Assembly: GCF_002776555.1 (NCBI RefSeq)
Contig: NZ_CP021497.1
Coordinates: 465,747 to 529,746, forward strand
Source: Candidatus Legionella polyplacis
GTDB lineage: Bacteria; Pseudomonadota; Gammaproteobacteria; Legionellales; Legionellaceae
Reading direction: 5' to 3'
Length of the DNA stretch: 64,000 nucleotides
Shown: positions 38,114 through 46,947 of the stretch, piece after piece
Layout of the letters: each line of letters begins with the position of its first letter
Position numbering within the stretch: position 1 is the stretch's first letter
The notes under the pieces: generated by a model
Databases searched by the model: none
What the model was told of the DNA's origin: nothing
The model's input: only the letters and a program-made list of their open reading frames with translations
Made by a program: the position numbers and the translations under genes

Positions 38114-38743
38114 ATGAATAAGTTTTCTTTAGGTAATATTATTATTTTATCTTCTCCATCTGGAGGTGGGAAAACAACTTTATTAAAAAATATAGTTCGT
38201 TTAGTTAATAATATTGGTGCCCCTATATCTTATACTACTAGACCAATAAGACCTGGTGAGAAAGAAGGTATTGATTATTTTTTTATTGAAAAAAAACAAT
38301 TTTTTATAATGAAAAAAAAAAATTTTTTTTTGGAATATGCTCGTATATTTAATTATTACTATGGAATTTCTTTTGAAGAAATTAATAAATTTATTAATAA
38401 TGGTATAGATTTAATTTTGGCAATTAATTGGCAAGGTGCTAAAAGAATTAAATATCTTTATCCTAATCAAGCTATTTCTATTTTTATTATACCTCCATCT
38501 TTAAGGGTTTTAAAACATAGATTATTTCATCGAAATAAAGATTGTAGTTTTGTTAATAAGAGAATGCGTTATGTTAAAAATGATGTAATTCATTTAAAAG
38601 AATTTGATTATTTAATTATCAATGATGATTTAGATAATACTATATTAGAATTATATGCTATTATTTTGGCAAATAGATTAAAAATGACATATCAAAAAAT
38701 ATATAATAAAGATTTACTTTCTTCTTTTTTATTATCTTTATAG
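38114..38743 (+). CDS. gmk: Guanylate kinase
   Basis: Gmk phosphorylates GMP to GDP with ATP, an essential step in nucleotide recycling. The 209-residue protein has the P-loop SSPSGGGKTT (residues 13-22), with Gly-Lys-Thr instead of the commoner GAGKSS/T. The GMP-binding segment is SYTTRPIRPGEKEGIDYFFIE. Further conserved parts are LEYARIFNYYYGIS and LAINWQGAKRIK. It follows yicC by 3 bases and precedes rpoZ, the conserved gmk-rpoZ order. Confidence 0.96.
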   Translation: MNKFSLGNIIILSSPSGGGKTTLLKNIVRLVNNIGAPISYTTRPIRPGEKEGIDYFFIEKKQFFIMKKKNFFLEYARIFNYYYGISFEEINKFINNGIDLILAINWQGAKRIKYLYPNQAISIFIIPPSLRVLKHRLFHRNKDCSFVNKRMRYVKNDVIHLKEFDYLIINDDLDNTILELYAIILANRLKMTYQKIYNKDLLSSFLLSL

Positions 38744-38917
38744 AAAATAATTTTTTATATATTTTTTATATTTATTAGATAAATACTTTTTTTATATTTA
38801 AAATATACTGAAAAATATTTGATGTTGTTGTTCGATATTTTTTAATTTTTTTTTGAATAAAAAAATTGTTTTGTGTTGTTATTATATTTTTTAACTATAA
38901 ATTTTAGGATTTGAATT

Positions 38918-39121
38918 ATGGCTAGAGTTACAATAGAAGATTGTTTAAATTTCGTGTCTAATCGTTTTGAATTAGTAATGCTAGCAACTAAGCGTGCTAG
39001 AAATATTTTAATTAATGGTGAGAAACCATTGGTAGAATGTAAAAAAGATAAGATTACAGTAGTTGCTCTTAAAGAAATTGCATTTGGTTTGATAAATAAA
39101 GATATTTTGGAAAAAAAATAA
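38918..39121 (+). CDS. rpoZ: DNA-directed RNA polymerase omega subunit
   Basis: Omega is the small subunit that binds the beta-prime subunit and helps polymerase assembly. The 67-residue product starts [28 protein letters not shown], the invariant omega N terminus, and continues into [15 protein letters not shown]. It is shorter than the 91-residue E. coli protein, losing only the variable tail. In many Gammaproteobacteria spoT follows directly. Here the next gene is murI after 109 bases. Confidence 0.95.
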   Translation: MARVTIEDCLNFVSNRFELVMLATKRARNILINGEKPLVECKKDKITVVALKEIAFGLINKDILEKK

Positions 39122-39230
39122 TGCAGAAATCTTTTATTATTTTTTTTACACATAGTTTGTTATTAAAAACTAAGTAGTATTTTATTTTTAATATTAATAA
39201 TAGAGTTTTTTTATATTAATCAATGTAATT

Positions 39231-40046
39231 ATGAGAGATAAATGTTTACTTCCAATAGGTGTTTTTGATTCTGGAGTTGGTGGTTTGACAATTTTACGTT
39301 CATTAAAAAAATTTTTATCTCATGAATCATTTATATATATATGCGACACAGCTAGATTTCCTTATGGAATAAAAAGTAAGAATATAGTTCATTACTATAC
39401 TATAAGATCAGTTAATTTTTTAATTAAACAAAAAATTAAAGCATTAGTTATTGCATGTAATACTGCTTCCAGTGTATCTTTATCTTATTTAAAAAATAAA
39501 TATTCTCATTTATTTCCAGTTATCGGAGTTATTGATCCTATTTTGAAGAAGATAATTTCAGTAATAAAAGATAATCGTGTAATAATTCTAGCTACTAGAA
39601 CTACTATTGATTCGAAATTGTATCAACGTTATATTCGTAAAAATTGTCCGCATGCTATTATTTTATCTAAATCATGTAATGTTTTAGTGACTTTAGCAGA
39701 AGAAGGAATGATAGATAATTCTATTGTAAGAGAGGTTTTTAAATATTATTTAGGTAATATCAATCAAAATGATATTATTTTATTAGGTTGTACACATTTT
39801 AATGTTTTTAAGTCTTTACTAAAAAAAAATTTGCCTAAAAGAATTAAAATAATTGATTCATCAATATCTACTGCTTTTGCTTTATATAAAGTATTTAAAA
39901 AAAATAATTTGTTTAATTTTGATTATACATTTAAAAGTAAAATTTATTATTTTGTTACAGATTCTATAAAGCGTTTTCAAAAAGTTGGAAAATTTTTTTT
40001 GGGGGAGGTAATTGAAGAAGATAATGTAAAACAAATAAAAATTTAA
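39231..40046 (+). CDS. murI: Glutamate racemase
   Basis: MurI makes D-glutamate for the peptidoglycan stem peptide. The 271-residue protein has the first catalytic Cys76 in ACNTAS, the second Cys187 in LLGCTHF, and an opening IGVFDSGVGGLTILRSL. CDTARFPYG is also typical. With mrdA, rodA, dacA, rlpA and dapB in this window it shows that a peptidoglycan wall is kept. Confidence 0.96.
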   Translation: MRDKCLLPIGVFDSGVGGLTILRSLKKFLSHESFIYICDTARFPYGIKSKNIVHYYTIRSVNFLIKQKIKALVIACNTASSVSLSYLKNKYSHLFPVIGVIDPILKKIISVIKDNRVIILATRTTIDSKLYQRYIRKNCPHAIILSKSCNVLVTLAEEGMIDNSIVREVFKYYLGNINQNDIILLGCTHFNVFKSLLKKNLPKRIKIIDSSISTAFALYKVFKKNNLFNFDYTFKSKIYYFVTDSIKRFQKVGKFFLGEVIEEDNVKQIKI

Positions 40047-40350
40047 TTATAAATTTAAAGAAATTATTTTTTTAAATAGTTTACTTTTAAAATATTTGAT
40101 TTTAAATTATTAGAATTAATTAAATATATTTTTTTAAATAAAAAAATTAATAATTTTTTATTCAATTTAAAAATGGGTATTTTAATAAAATTTTATTCTT
40201 ATAGGTTCTAATATAAAGATTAGTATTTATATATTAAATATATTTTAGAATTTAGTTTGATAATCAATAAAATTAAATATAATTTAAGATTATTATTATT
40301 TATTGATAGAAAATTAAAGATAATTTAAATTTTTTTATAAAGAGGTTATG
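40047..40350. other. Empty AT-rich spacer after murI
   Basis: These 304 bases contain no convincing coding frame, tRNA or hairpin with a T tract. The right end holds an AAAGAGG ribosome-binding-site-like element that leads into the small ORF that follows. Confidence 0.5.
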
Positions 40351-40509
40351 ATGAAAAAAAAGATTACTATGATTAATCTTATGTTAATAATTATATTTTT
40401 AGGTATAATAATATCTGTAATTTTTAATATGGTTAATAATTATTTTAATATAGATTTTTTAAGAGGAAAGATTATTAATTTAGTTAAAAAATGTTTTAAT
40501 TTTAATTAA
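40351..40509 (+). CDS. Unrecognised small membrane protein (52 aa)
   Basis: A 52-residue frame starts at ATG with an AAAGAGG element 7 to 13 bases upstream. A second ATG directly before it at 40348 is an alternative start. The product has a basic start (MKKKITMIN), one clear membrane segment (about residues 10-26, LMLIIIFLGIIISVIF), and a short basic tail (FLRGKIINLVKKCF). The charge distribution and ribosome-binding site favour a real gene. I do not recognise the family. It sits alone between murI and gltX. The main alternative is a chance AT-rich frame, since Ile/Leu/Phe-rich peptides arise easily in this composition. Confidence 0.45.
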   Translation: MKKKITMINLMLIIIFLGIIISVIFNMVNNYFNIDFLRGKIINLVKKCFNFN

Positions 40510-40638
40510 TTGTGGTATGTTAACTATATAATAGAAATTAATTTTTAAAAACTATTTATAAATATATAAATTTATATTTTATATATAGAAATAAGTTACT
40601 TTAATAAAAGTAGAATTTTTTATGGAATAGAGTATTTT

Positions 40639-42036
40639 ATGTTTGTTATAACTCGTTTTGCTCCTAGCCCTACTGGATTTTTACATATAGGTAGTATACG
40701 TACTGCATTATTTTCCTGGTTATATGCTAGGCATTTTAATGGAAAATTTTTATTAAGAATTGATGATACAGATATAAGTCGTATAAAGATAGATTTTATT
40801 CATGCTATTTTATCTAGTATGAACTGGTTAGGTTTAGATTATGATAATAATCCGTTTTATCAAAGTCATAATTATTTTAGATATCAAGAAATTATTTTAC
40901 AGTTATTAGATGAAAATAAAGCTTATTATTGTAGATGTACTCAAGAAAGATTAAATTTTTTACGTATAAATCAAATTAATAGTAATAAAAAACCTAGATA
41001 TGATAGATACTGTCGTAATAAAAATTTTTCTTTTAAAAAAGATATTTATCAAGTTGTAAGGTTTAAAACGCCTATATCTGGTGTAGTATCGTTTTATGAT
41101 AAAGTTTATGGAAATATTAATATTAATAATAATGAATTAGATGATTTTATTTTAATGCGATCCAATGGATCTCCAACTTATAATTTTTCTTCTGTTGTTG
41201 ATGATTTTGATATGAAAGTTACTCATATTATTCGAGGTAATGATCATATTAGTAATACCCCTAAACAAATTAATTTATTTAATGCTTTACATGCAAAACT
41301 TCCTGTTTTTGCTCATTTACCTATGATTCTTGGAAAAGATGGAAAATCTTTATCTAAACGATATGGATCCATAGATGTTATTGAATTTAAAAAATTAGGT
41401 ATTTTACCAAAAGCTTTATTAAATTGTTTAGTTCGGTTGGGATGGTCATGTGGTAACAAAGAAATTTTTAGTATAGAGGAGATGATTCATTATTTTAATT
41501 TAAATAATATTAGTCATAGTAATGCTAAATTTAATTATGATAAGTTATATTGGTTAAATAAATATTATCAGAAAAATATATCAGAAAAAGAGATAAATTC
41601 TATATTATTTGAATATTTTAAAGATCTAAATATAAATTTAAATAATGGTCCTAGATTAGTTGATTTATTTCATGCGCAATCTGGTCGTTATAATACTTTG
41701 GTAGAAATGTGTGAAAATAGTAAGTCATTTTATCAAAATAAAGTTATTTATGATATAAATTTAATAGGTAAATATTTTAAATCATGTTTTTTACCTTTTT
41801 TTATAAAATTGCAAAAAAAATTAGTATTATTGGATGATTGGAATGAAAATAAAATATTAGAATTTATTAAACAATTGAGTATAAAAAATAATATTACTGT
41901 CAATAATGTAATACAAATTTTACGTGTTATTTTAACTGGAAATGATTGTTCGTTTTCAATTAAGAAAATATTTATTTTTTTAGGGAAAAAACGTGTTTTG
42001 TTACGTTTGGAAGAAAGTTTAAAGTTATTTAACTAA
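40639..42036 (+). CDS. gltX: Glutamate--tRNA ligase
   Basis: GltX charges tRNA-Glu, whose gene lies 126 bases downstream. The 465-residue class I enzyme has RFAPSPTGFLHIGSIRTALFSW with the HIGS motif at residues 16-19, RIDDTD, SNGSPTYNFSSVVDDFDM, IRGNDHISNTPKQ and the second ATP signature SLSKR at residues 237-241. Cys98, Cys100 and Cys125 of the E. coli zinc site are kept. Length and arrangement match the standard bacterial discriminating enzyme. Confidence 0.97.
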   Translation: MFVITRFAPSPTGFLHIGSIRTALFSWLYARHFNGKFLLRIDDTDISRIKIDFIHAILSSMNWLGLDYDNNPFYQSHNYFRYQEIILQLLDENKAYYCRCTQERLNFLRINQINSNKKPRYDRYCRNKNFSFKKDIYQVVRFKTPISGVVSFYDKVYGNININNNELDDFILMRSNGSPTYNFSSVVDDFDMKVTHIIRGNDHISNTPKQINLFNALHAKLPVFAHLPMILGKDGKSLSKRYGSIDVIEFKKLGILPKALLNCLVRLGWSCGNKEIFSIEEMIHYFNLNNISHSNAKFNYDKLYWLNKYYQKNISEKEINSILFEYFKDLNINLNNGPRLVDLFHAQSGRYNTLVEMCENSKSFYQNKVIYDINLIGKYFKSCFLPFFIKLQKKLVLLDDWNENKILEFIKQLSIKNNITVNNVIQILRVILTGNDCSFSIKKIFIFLGKKRVLLRLEESLKLFN

Positions 42037-42162
42037 AAAATTTTTTATTTTTTATAGTTATTAATTTTATTAATAGATATTATATTTTTTTACAAATTAA
42101 GAATTATTTCATATAATAATCTAATTTTTAGAATGTATCTATGACGGTTTATTATAAGATTT

Positions 42163-42237
42163 GTCTCCATCGTCTAGTTCGGATTAGGACATCGCCCTTT
42201 CACGGCGGTAACAGGGGTTCAAATCCCCTTGGAGACG
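42163..42237 (+). tRNA. tRNA-Glu (anticodon TTC)
   Basis: The acceptor GTCTCCA pairs with TGGAGAC. The anticodon TTC is at 42199-42201 in CTTTCAC, and the T-arm is AGGGGTTCAAATCCCCT. It is nearly identical in the anticodon and T-arms to E. coli tRNA-Glu. The first anticodon-stem pair is T-G. CCA is not encoded (G is followed by TTT). Confidence 0.96.
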
Positions 42238-42351
42238 TTTTTATCATGTAAATTTTACTTTATTAAATGCAATTCAAGATAATTTTTTGGTAAAATTTAT
42301 TTTTAACTTTTTATTTTTTATTAGTAAAATTTTTTAAAATAAAGTTTTTAT

Positions 42352-44166
42352 ATGAAAAATATTCGTAATTTTTCTATTATTGCGCACGTTGATCATGGAA
42401 AATCTACTTTGGCTGATCGGTTTATTCAAAATTGTGGAACTTTATCTGATAGAGAAATGATGGATCAAGTATTGGATTCTATGGATATTGAAAGGGAACG
42501 TGGCATTACAATTAAGGCACAAAGTGTTTCTTTAAATTACATATCTTGTTCTGGCATTTCATATTTATTTAATATTATAGATACTCCTGGACATATTGAT
42601 TTTTTTTATGAAGTATCTAGAGCTTTATCAGCTTGTGAGGGTGCAATTTTATTAATTGATGCAACTCAAGGTATTGAAGCTCAGACTATTGGGGTTTGCA
42701 GAGAAGCGATTAATAAATCTATAAAAATATTACCGGTCTTAAATAAGATTGATCTTATTAATAAGATAGATTTAAATCTTATCTTAAATCAATTTCAAGA
42801 TCTTATTGGAATAAAAGTAAATAGTATATTACAAATTAGTGCTAAATTTGGATTAGGGATTAATAATTTATTTGAAAGTATAATAGATAATATTCCTTCA
42901 CCTAAAGGTGATATTAATTCTCCATTACAAGCTTTAATTATAGATTCTTGGTTTAATAATTATTTTGGTGTGGTTTTTCTAGTAAGAGTTGTTCATGGTT
43001 TTATAAAAAAAGGTGATTCGTTAAAAATAATGTCTAATGGAAAAATTTGTATTGCAGAAGATATAGGCATTTTTACTCCTAAACGTATTAAAAAGACTTT
43101 TTTAAAATCTGGAGAAGTTGGATATGTAGTATCTGGGATTAAAAATATAAATAATAATTTGTTTCTGGTTGGTGATACGTTAACAAAAAATAATGCACCA
43201 GCATGTAAATCTTTACTAAAATTTAAATGTTCTAATCCTAAAATATATTCTAGTTTATTTCTATTAGATAATAATGATATAGCTTTTTTTAAAAAATCTT
43301 TATTAAAATTGAAGCTTAATGATGCATCTTTATTTTTTGAAGAGGAATTTTCTGAAATATTAGGATATGGATTTCGTTGTGGATTTTCTGGAAAACTTCA
43401 TATGGAAATTATACAAGAAAGGTTAAAACGTGAATATAATTTAAATATAATTTCTACTATACCTACAGTAAGTTATCAGGTGTTAACAAAAGATGGACAA
43501 TTATTATTGATTGATAGGCCTTCCAAGATTTTAAATTATAATCATGTAAAACAAATATTAGAACCAATTGTTAGAGCGAATATTGTTATTCCATATAATT
43601 GTTTAGGAAAAATTATTAATTTATGTACACAGTATTGTGGAGTTCAAGTTTCTATTATTTACAATTCTTTTCAAGTTTTTTTAGTATATGATTTTCCAAT
43701 GAGTAATATAATTTTAAATTTTTTTGATTTATTAAAGTCAAAAAGCAATGGTTATGCTTCACTTTATTTTAATTTTTTAAAATTTCAACCATCTAATGTA
43801 GTAAAAATGGATATATTGATAAACAAAAAAATTATTGATATTTTTTCAGTATTTATAAGAAAAGATATGGCATATCATTATGGAAAAAATATTGTAGAAA
43901 AGTTATGTAATATTATTCCAAGACAAATGTTTGATATAGTTGTTCAAAGTGCTGTAAATAATCGTATTATTGTTAAAAGAATAATTAAAGCATTTAGAAA
44001 AAATGTTATAGATAAGTGTTATGGTGGTGATATTTCTAGAAAAAATAAATTACTTAATAAGCAAAAATATGGTAAAAAACAAATGAAAAAAATAGGAAAT
44101 GTTAATATTTCCAAAGCAATATTTATTGAAATATTTAAATTTAAAAAAAATAATATATATATATGA
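42352..44166 (+). CDS. lepA: Elongation factor 4 (LepA)
   Basis: LepA is a ribosome-bound GTPase that influences initiation and elongation and can back-translocate ribosomes. The 604-residue protein has G1 AHVDHGKSTL at residues 11-20, G2 ERGITIKAQS, G3 DTPGH and G4 NKID. The LepA-specific C terminus is present (IPRQMFDIVVQSAV, KCYGGDISRKNKLLNKQKYGKKQMK, GNVNISKAIFIEIFKF). Its stop overlaps the lepB start by 4 bases (ATGA), so the two are translationally coupled. Confidence 0.97.
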   Translation: MKNIRNFSIIAHVDHGKSTLADRFIQNCGTLSDREMMDQVLDSMDIERERGITIKAQSVSLNYISCSGISYLFNIIDTPGHIDFFYEVSRALSACEGAILLIDATQGIEAQTIGVCREAINKSIKILPVLNKIDLINKIDLNLILNQFQDLIGIKVNSILQISAKFGLGINNLFESIIDNIPSPKGDINSPLQALIIDSWFNNYFGVVFLVRVVHGFIKKGDSLKIMSNGKICIAEDIGIFTPKRIKKTFLKSGEVGYVVSGIKNINNNLFLVGDTLTKNNAPACKSLLKFKCSNPKIYSSLFLLDNNDIAFFKKSLLKLKLNDASLFFEEEFSEILGYGFRCGFSGKLHMEIIQERLKREYNLNIISTIPTVSYQVLTKDGQLLLIDRPSKILNYNHVKQILEPIVRANIVIPYNCLGKIINLCTQYCGVQVSIIYNSFQVFLVYDFPMSNIILNFFDLLKSKSNGYASLYFNFLKFQPSNVVKMDILINKKIIDIFSVFIRKDMAYHYGKNIVEKLCNIIPRQMFDIVVQSAVNNRIIVKRIIKAFRKNVIDKCYGGDISRKNKLLNKQKYGKKQMKKIGNVNISKAIFIEIFKFKKNNIYI

Positions 44167-44921
44167 ATTTTAATTTTATATTTTTATTGTTATTTATTTT
44201 AGTTGGTATAATTTATTTATTGAATTGTTTTATATTTAAAAATAATTTTTTTTTACGTTTTAGGTATAAATATATTGTTAATTCTTTATCTTCTTTTTTT
44301 CCAGCATTTTTATTTATTTTTTTAGTTCGTTCTTTTATTTTTGAACCATTTTATGTTCCTTCTGGTTCATTGGAGCCTACTTTAATGGTAGGTGATTTTA
44401 TTATAGTTAATAAATTTATTTATGGATTAAGATCTCCTATTGGAAGTGGGTATAGATTGTTATTTCAAAATAAACCGAAAAGAGGAGATATTATTGTATT
44501 TCATTGGCCTATTAATCCTAAATTAAATTATGTGAAAAGAATAATTGGTATTCCAGGAGATGAGATAGTATATCATAACAAGATATTAAAAATTAATAAA
44601 AAAATTGTTAAACGTGTTTTTCTTAGATATGAGATTGATGAAAGTTCTAATAATATTGTTAAGCGTTATCGAGAAATTTTGGATAATAAAATTTATGATA
44701 TTTATTTATATCCTAATATAAAGAATCAAGATTTTAAAATTGTAATTCCAAAAAATTATTATTTTGTAATGGGTGATAATCGTGATAATAGTTTTGATAG
44801 TCGTTTTTGGGGATTGGTTAATGATAAATATTTAATAGGAAAAGTTATGTTTGTATGGATAAGTTTTTATGAAAAATATCATGGTATTCGTTGGAATAGA
44901 ATAGGAAAAGTGATTTATTAG
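44163..44921 (+). CDS. lepB: Signal peptidase I (LepB)
   Basis: LepB removes signal peptides from exported proteins at the outer face of the inner membrane. The 252-residue protein has two N-terminal membrane segments (about residues 4-22 and 43-60), with catalytic Ser69 in PSGSLEPTL and catalytic Lys125 in YVKRIIGIPGDE. Box E is GDNRDNSFDSRFWG. The residue after the catalytic Ser, usually Met, is Leu. It is shorter than the 324-residue E. coli enzyme, mainly in the surface-exposed insertions. It overlaps lepA and precedes rnc, as in E. coli. Confidence 0.95.
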   Translation: MNFNFIFLLLFILVGIIYLLNCFIFKNNFFLRFRYKYIVNSLSSFFPAFLFIFLVRSFIFEPFYVPSGSLEPTLMVGDFIIVNKFIYGLRSPIGSGYRLLFQNKPKRGDIIVFHWPINPKLNYVKRIIGIPGDEIVYHNKILKINKKIVKRVFLRYEIDESSNNIVKRYREILDNKIYDIYLYPNIKNQDFKIVIPKNYYFVMGDNRDNSFDSRFWGLVNDKYLIGKVMFVWISFYEKYHGIRWNRIGKVIY

Positions 44922-44993
44922 ATTAATATTTTATAATTTTTATCTAATATATCAGTAAATATAATATTTTTTTATGTAAAACTACATAAATAT

Positions 44994-45683
44994 ATGTCAT
45001 ATTTTTTAAATATAAATTTATTGGAAAAAAAGTTAGGTTATAATTTTAAAAATATTTCTTTGTTAAAAAAAGCATTAACACATTGCAGTGTTGGAAAGGA
45101 AAATAATGAGAGATTTGAATTTCTTGGAGATTCCATTTTAAATTTTATTATTTCTGATTTAGTTTTTCAACTTTTTCCTTATAAAAATGAGGGAGAGATG
45201 AGTAAAATAAGATCATTATTGGTAAAAAAAGAAATGCTTTTTAATATTGCATCAGAAATAAAATTAAAATTACATTTAAATTTAGGTATTGGAGAAATTA
45301 AAAGTGGAGGTCTACATAATGCTTCAATATTATCAGATGCTTTAGAAGCAATCTTTGCAGCGGTATATATTGATGGTGGAATGGAGGAAATTAAAAAATT
45401 AATTTTTAGATTGTATAAATTTCGTTTATCAAAAAGTATTTTACTTTTGAATCTAAAAGATGCAAAAACAGAATTACAGGAATTATTACAATCTAAAAAA
45501 AAACCTATACCTCAATATAATTTAATTAAGAAATATGGGAAAACACATAAACAAATTTTTCATGTAATGTGTAGTATTAATTATTTAAATATATCTGAAA
45601 TAGGATTTGGAAAAACTATAAAAAAGGCAGAACAAGATGCTGCTAATCGTATTTTATACAGGATAAAGAAAAGTATATTTTAG
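44994..45683 (+). CDS. rnc: Ribonuclease III
   Basis: RNase III cuts double-stranded RNA, including rRNA precursors. The 229-residue protein has the catalytic signature NERFEFLGDSILNFII, then SDALEAIFAAVYIDGG for the second metal-binding block, and a C-terminal double-stranded RNA-binding domain (DAKTELQELLQSKKKPIPQY, then GKTIKKAEQDAANRIL). It follows lepB, as in the lepA-lepB-rnc-era cluster. era is not present after it: the next gene on the other strand is dedA. Confidence 0.97.
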   Translation: MSYFLNINLLEKKLGYNFKNISLLKKALTHCSVGKENNERFEFLGDSILNFIISDLVFQLFPYKNEGEMSKIRSLLVKKEMLFNIASEIKLKLHLNLGIGEIKSGGLHNASILSDALEAIFAAVYIDGGMEEIKKLIFRLYKFRLSKSILLLNLKDAKTELQELLQSKKKPIPQYNLIKKYGKTHKQIFHVMCSINYLNISEIGFGKTIKKAEQDAANRILYRIKKSIF

Positions 45684-45754
45684 ATTTTTATTTTATTTAA
45701 AAAATATTAATATATTTATTATTTATATACTTAAATAAGTAATTTTTTTGTAAT

Positions 45755-46288
45755 TTATTTAATATTGATTAAATTAAACAATGTTCCAGGTATTAAAAAT
45801 ATAATAGACCAAATAATTGCAGAAAATATATTGACAAAAAAGAATAATTTATGATTCATTTTTAATATTCCTAATATTACTGGAATGTTAGGACGTAATG
45901 GTCCTATAAATTTACTGATAAATAGACTTACTATTTCATTTTTGATAAGATATTTTTTTTTATTATTGATCCATTGAGTATATTTGCAAAATGGATACAT
46001 ATTAATAATATGTTTATTGAGATAAAGTCCTATTATGTAGTCAATTTCAGTTCCAATCATAATTCCTAATGAAGATATTAAAATAGCTAAATCAATACGT
46101 ATGTTTTTTTTTAATCCTATAAAGAATCCAATGCTTGTAATTAATACTGATCCAGGTATTACATTTCCAATGATTGTTACAGATTCTAATAAAGAAGTAA
46201 AGAAAATGGTTATTAATAAAAAAATAGGATGATTATAAATCCATATTTTTAGTATGATTATATGATTTAATAGAGGAGTTGTTTTCAT
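45755..46288 (-). CDS. DedA family membrane protein
   Basis: DedA proteins are polytopic inner-membrane proteins, some of which flip or recycle lipid carriers such as undecaprenyl phosphate. The 177-residue product has several hydrophobic segments. Family signatures are SLLESVTIIGNVIPGSVLITSIGF, GTEIDYIIGLYLN, and FISKFIGPLRPNIPVILGILKM with the conserved Arg and Pro, followed by NIFSAIIWSIIFLIPG. It is a little short for the family. Its start codon lies 56 bases inside the end of lipB, so the two genes overlap. I cannot assign a specific E. coli paralogue. Confidence 0.88.
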   Translation of the reverse strand: MKTTPLLNHIIILKIWIYNHPIFLLITIFFTSLLESVTIIGNVIPGSVLITSIGFFIGLKKNIRIDLAILISSLGIMIGTEIDYIIGLYLNKHIINMYPFCKYTQWINNKKKYLIKNEIVSLFISKFIGPLRPNIPVILGILKMNHKLFFFVNIFSAIIWSIIFLIPGTLFNLINIK

Positions 46289-46895
46289 AAATTTTAATTT
46301 GATTTGTAAAATTATTTACGAATATGTTAATAACAGTATTCATACTTATGTCAGTAACATAATTGCTTATTTGTGTCATTTCAAGTTTTTTAAATCCGCA
46401 TGGGTTAATATTTTTAAAAGGATTAAGATTCATTGATACATTTAATGAAAATCCATGATAAGTACAATTGTTTTTTATTCTTAATCCTATTGAGGCAATT
46501 TTTTTATTTTTTACAAAAACTCCTGGTTTTTTATTTTTAGTTGAAGCTGGAATAGAATAATATGTTAACAAGTTGATTAAAGATATATGAATAGAATCAA
46601 TTAATTTTTTTATTCCCATTTTTTTTCTTTTAAGATCTATTAATATGTATCCTATAAGTTGTCCTGGACCATGATAGGTAATTTGTCCTCCTCTATCACT
46701 TTGAAATATTGGAATATTTTTATTTACATTTAAAATGTTTTTTGGATTTCCATTTTGTCCTTGAGTATATATTGGATAATGTTCCAATAACCATAATTCA
46801 TCTTCTGAATTTTTATTTCTTAAAGAAGTAAATTTTTTCATTTTTTCAAAAGTTTTAGAGTAGTATTCTATTCCTAAGTATCGAATTTTTATCAT
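46233..46895 (-). CDS. lipB: Octanoyl-[acyl-carrier-protein]--protein N-octanoyltransferase LipB
   Basis: LipB transfers octanoate from acyl-carrier protein to lipoyl domains, the first step of lipoate assembly. The 220-residue protein has WLLEHYPIYTQGQ, then RGGQITYHGPGQLIGYILIDL. The catalytic Lys132 is in KKIASIGLR and Cys166 in NINPCGFKKLEMTQIS. The N-terminal neighbour dacA is as in E. coli, but lipA is absent from the locus. The last 18 codons overlap the dedA start. Confidence 0.96.
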   Translation of the reverse strand: MIKIRYLGIEYYSKTFEKMKKFTSLRNKNSEDELWLLEHYPIYTQGQNGNPKNILNVNKNIPIFQSDRGGQITYHGPGQLIGYILIDLKRKKMGIKKLIDSIHISLINLLTYYSIPASTKNKKPGVFVKNKKIASIGLRIKNNCTYHGFSLNVSMNLNPFKNINPCGFKKLEMTQISNYVTDISMNTVINIFVNNFTNQIKIYENNSSIKSYNHTKNMDL

Positions 46896-46947
46896 AGTTA
46901 TATATAAAATTGATATTATTATAATAATATATAATATTAAATTATAT

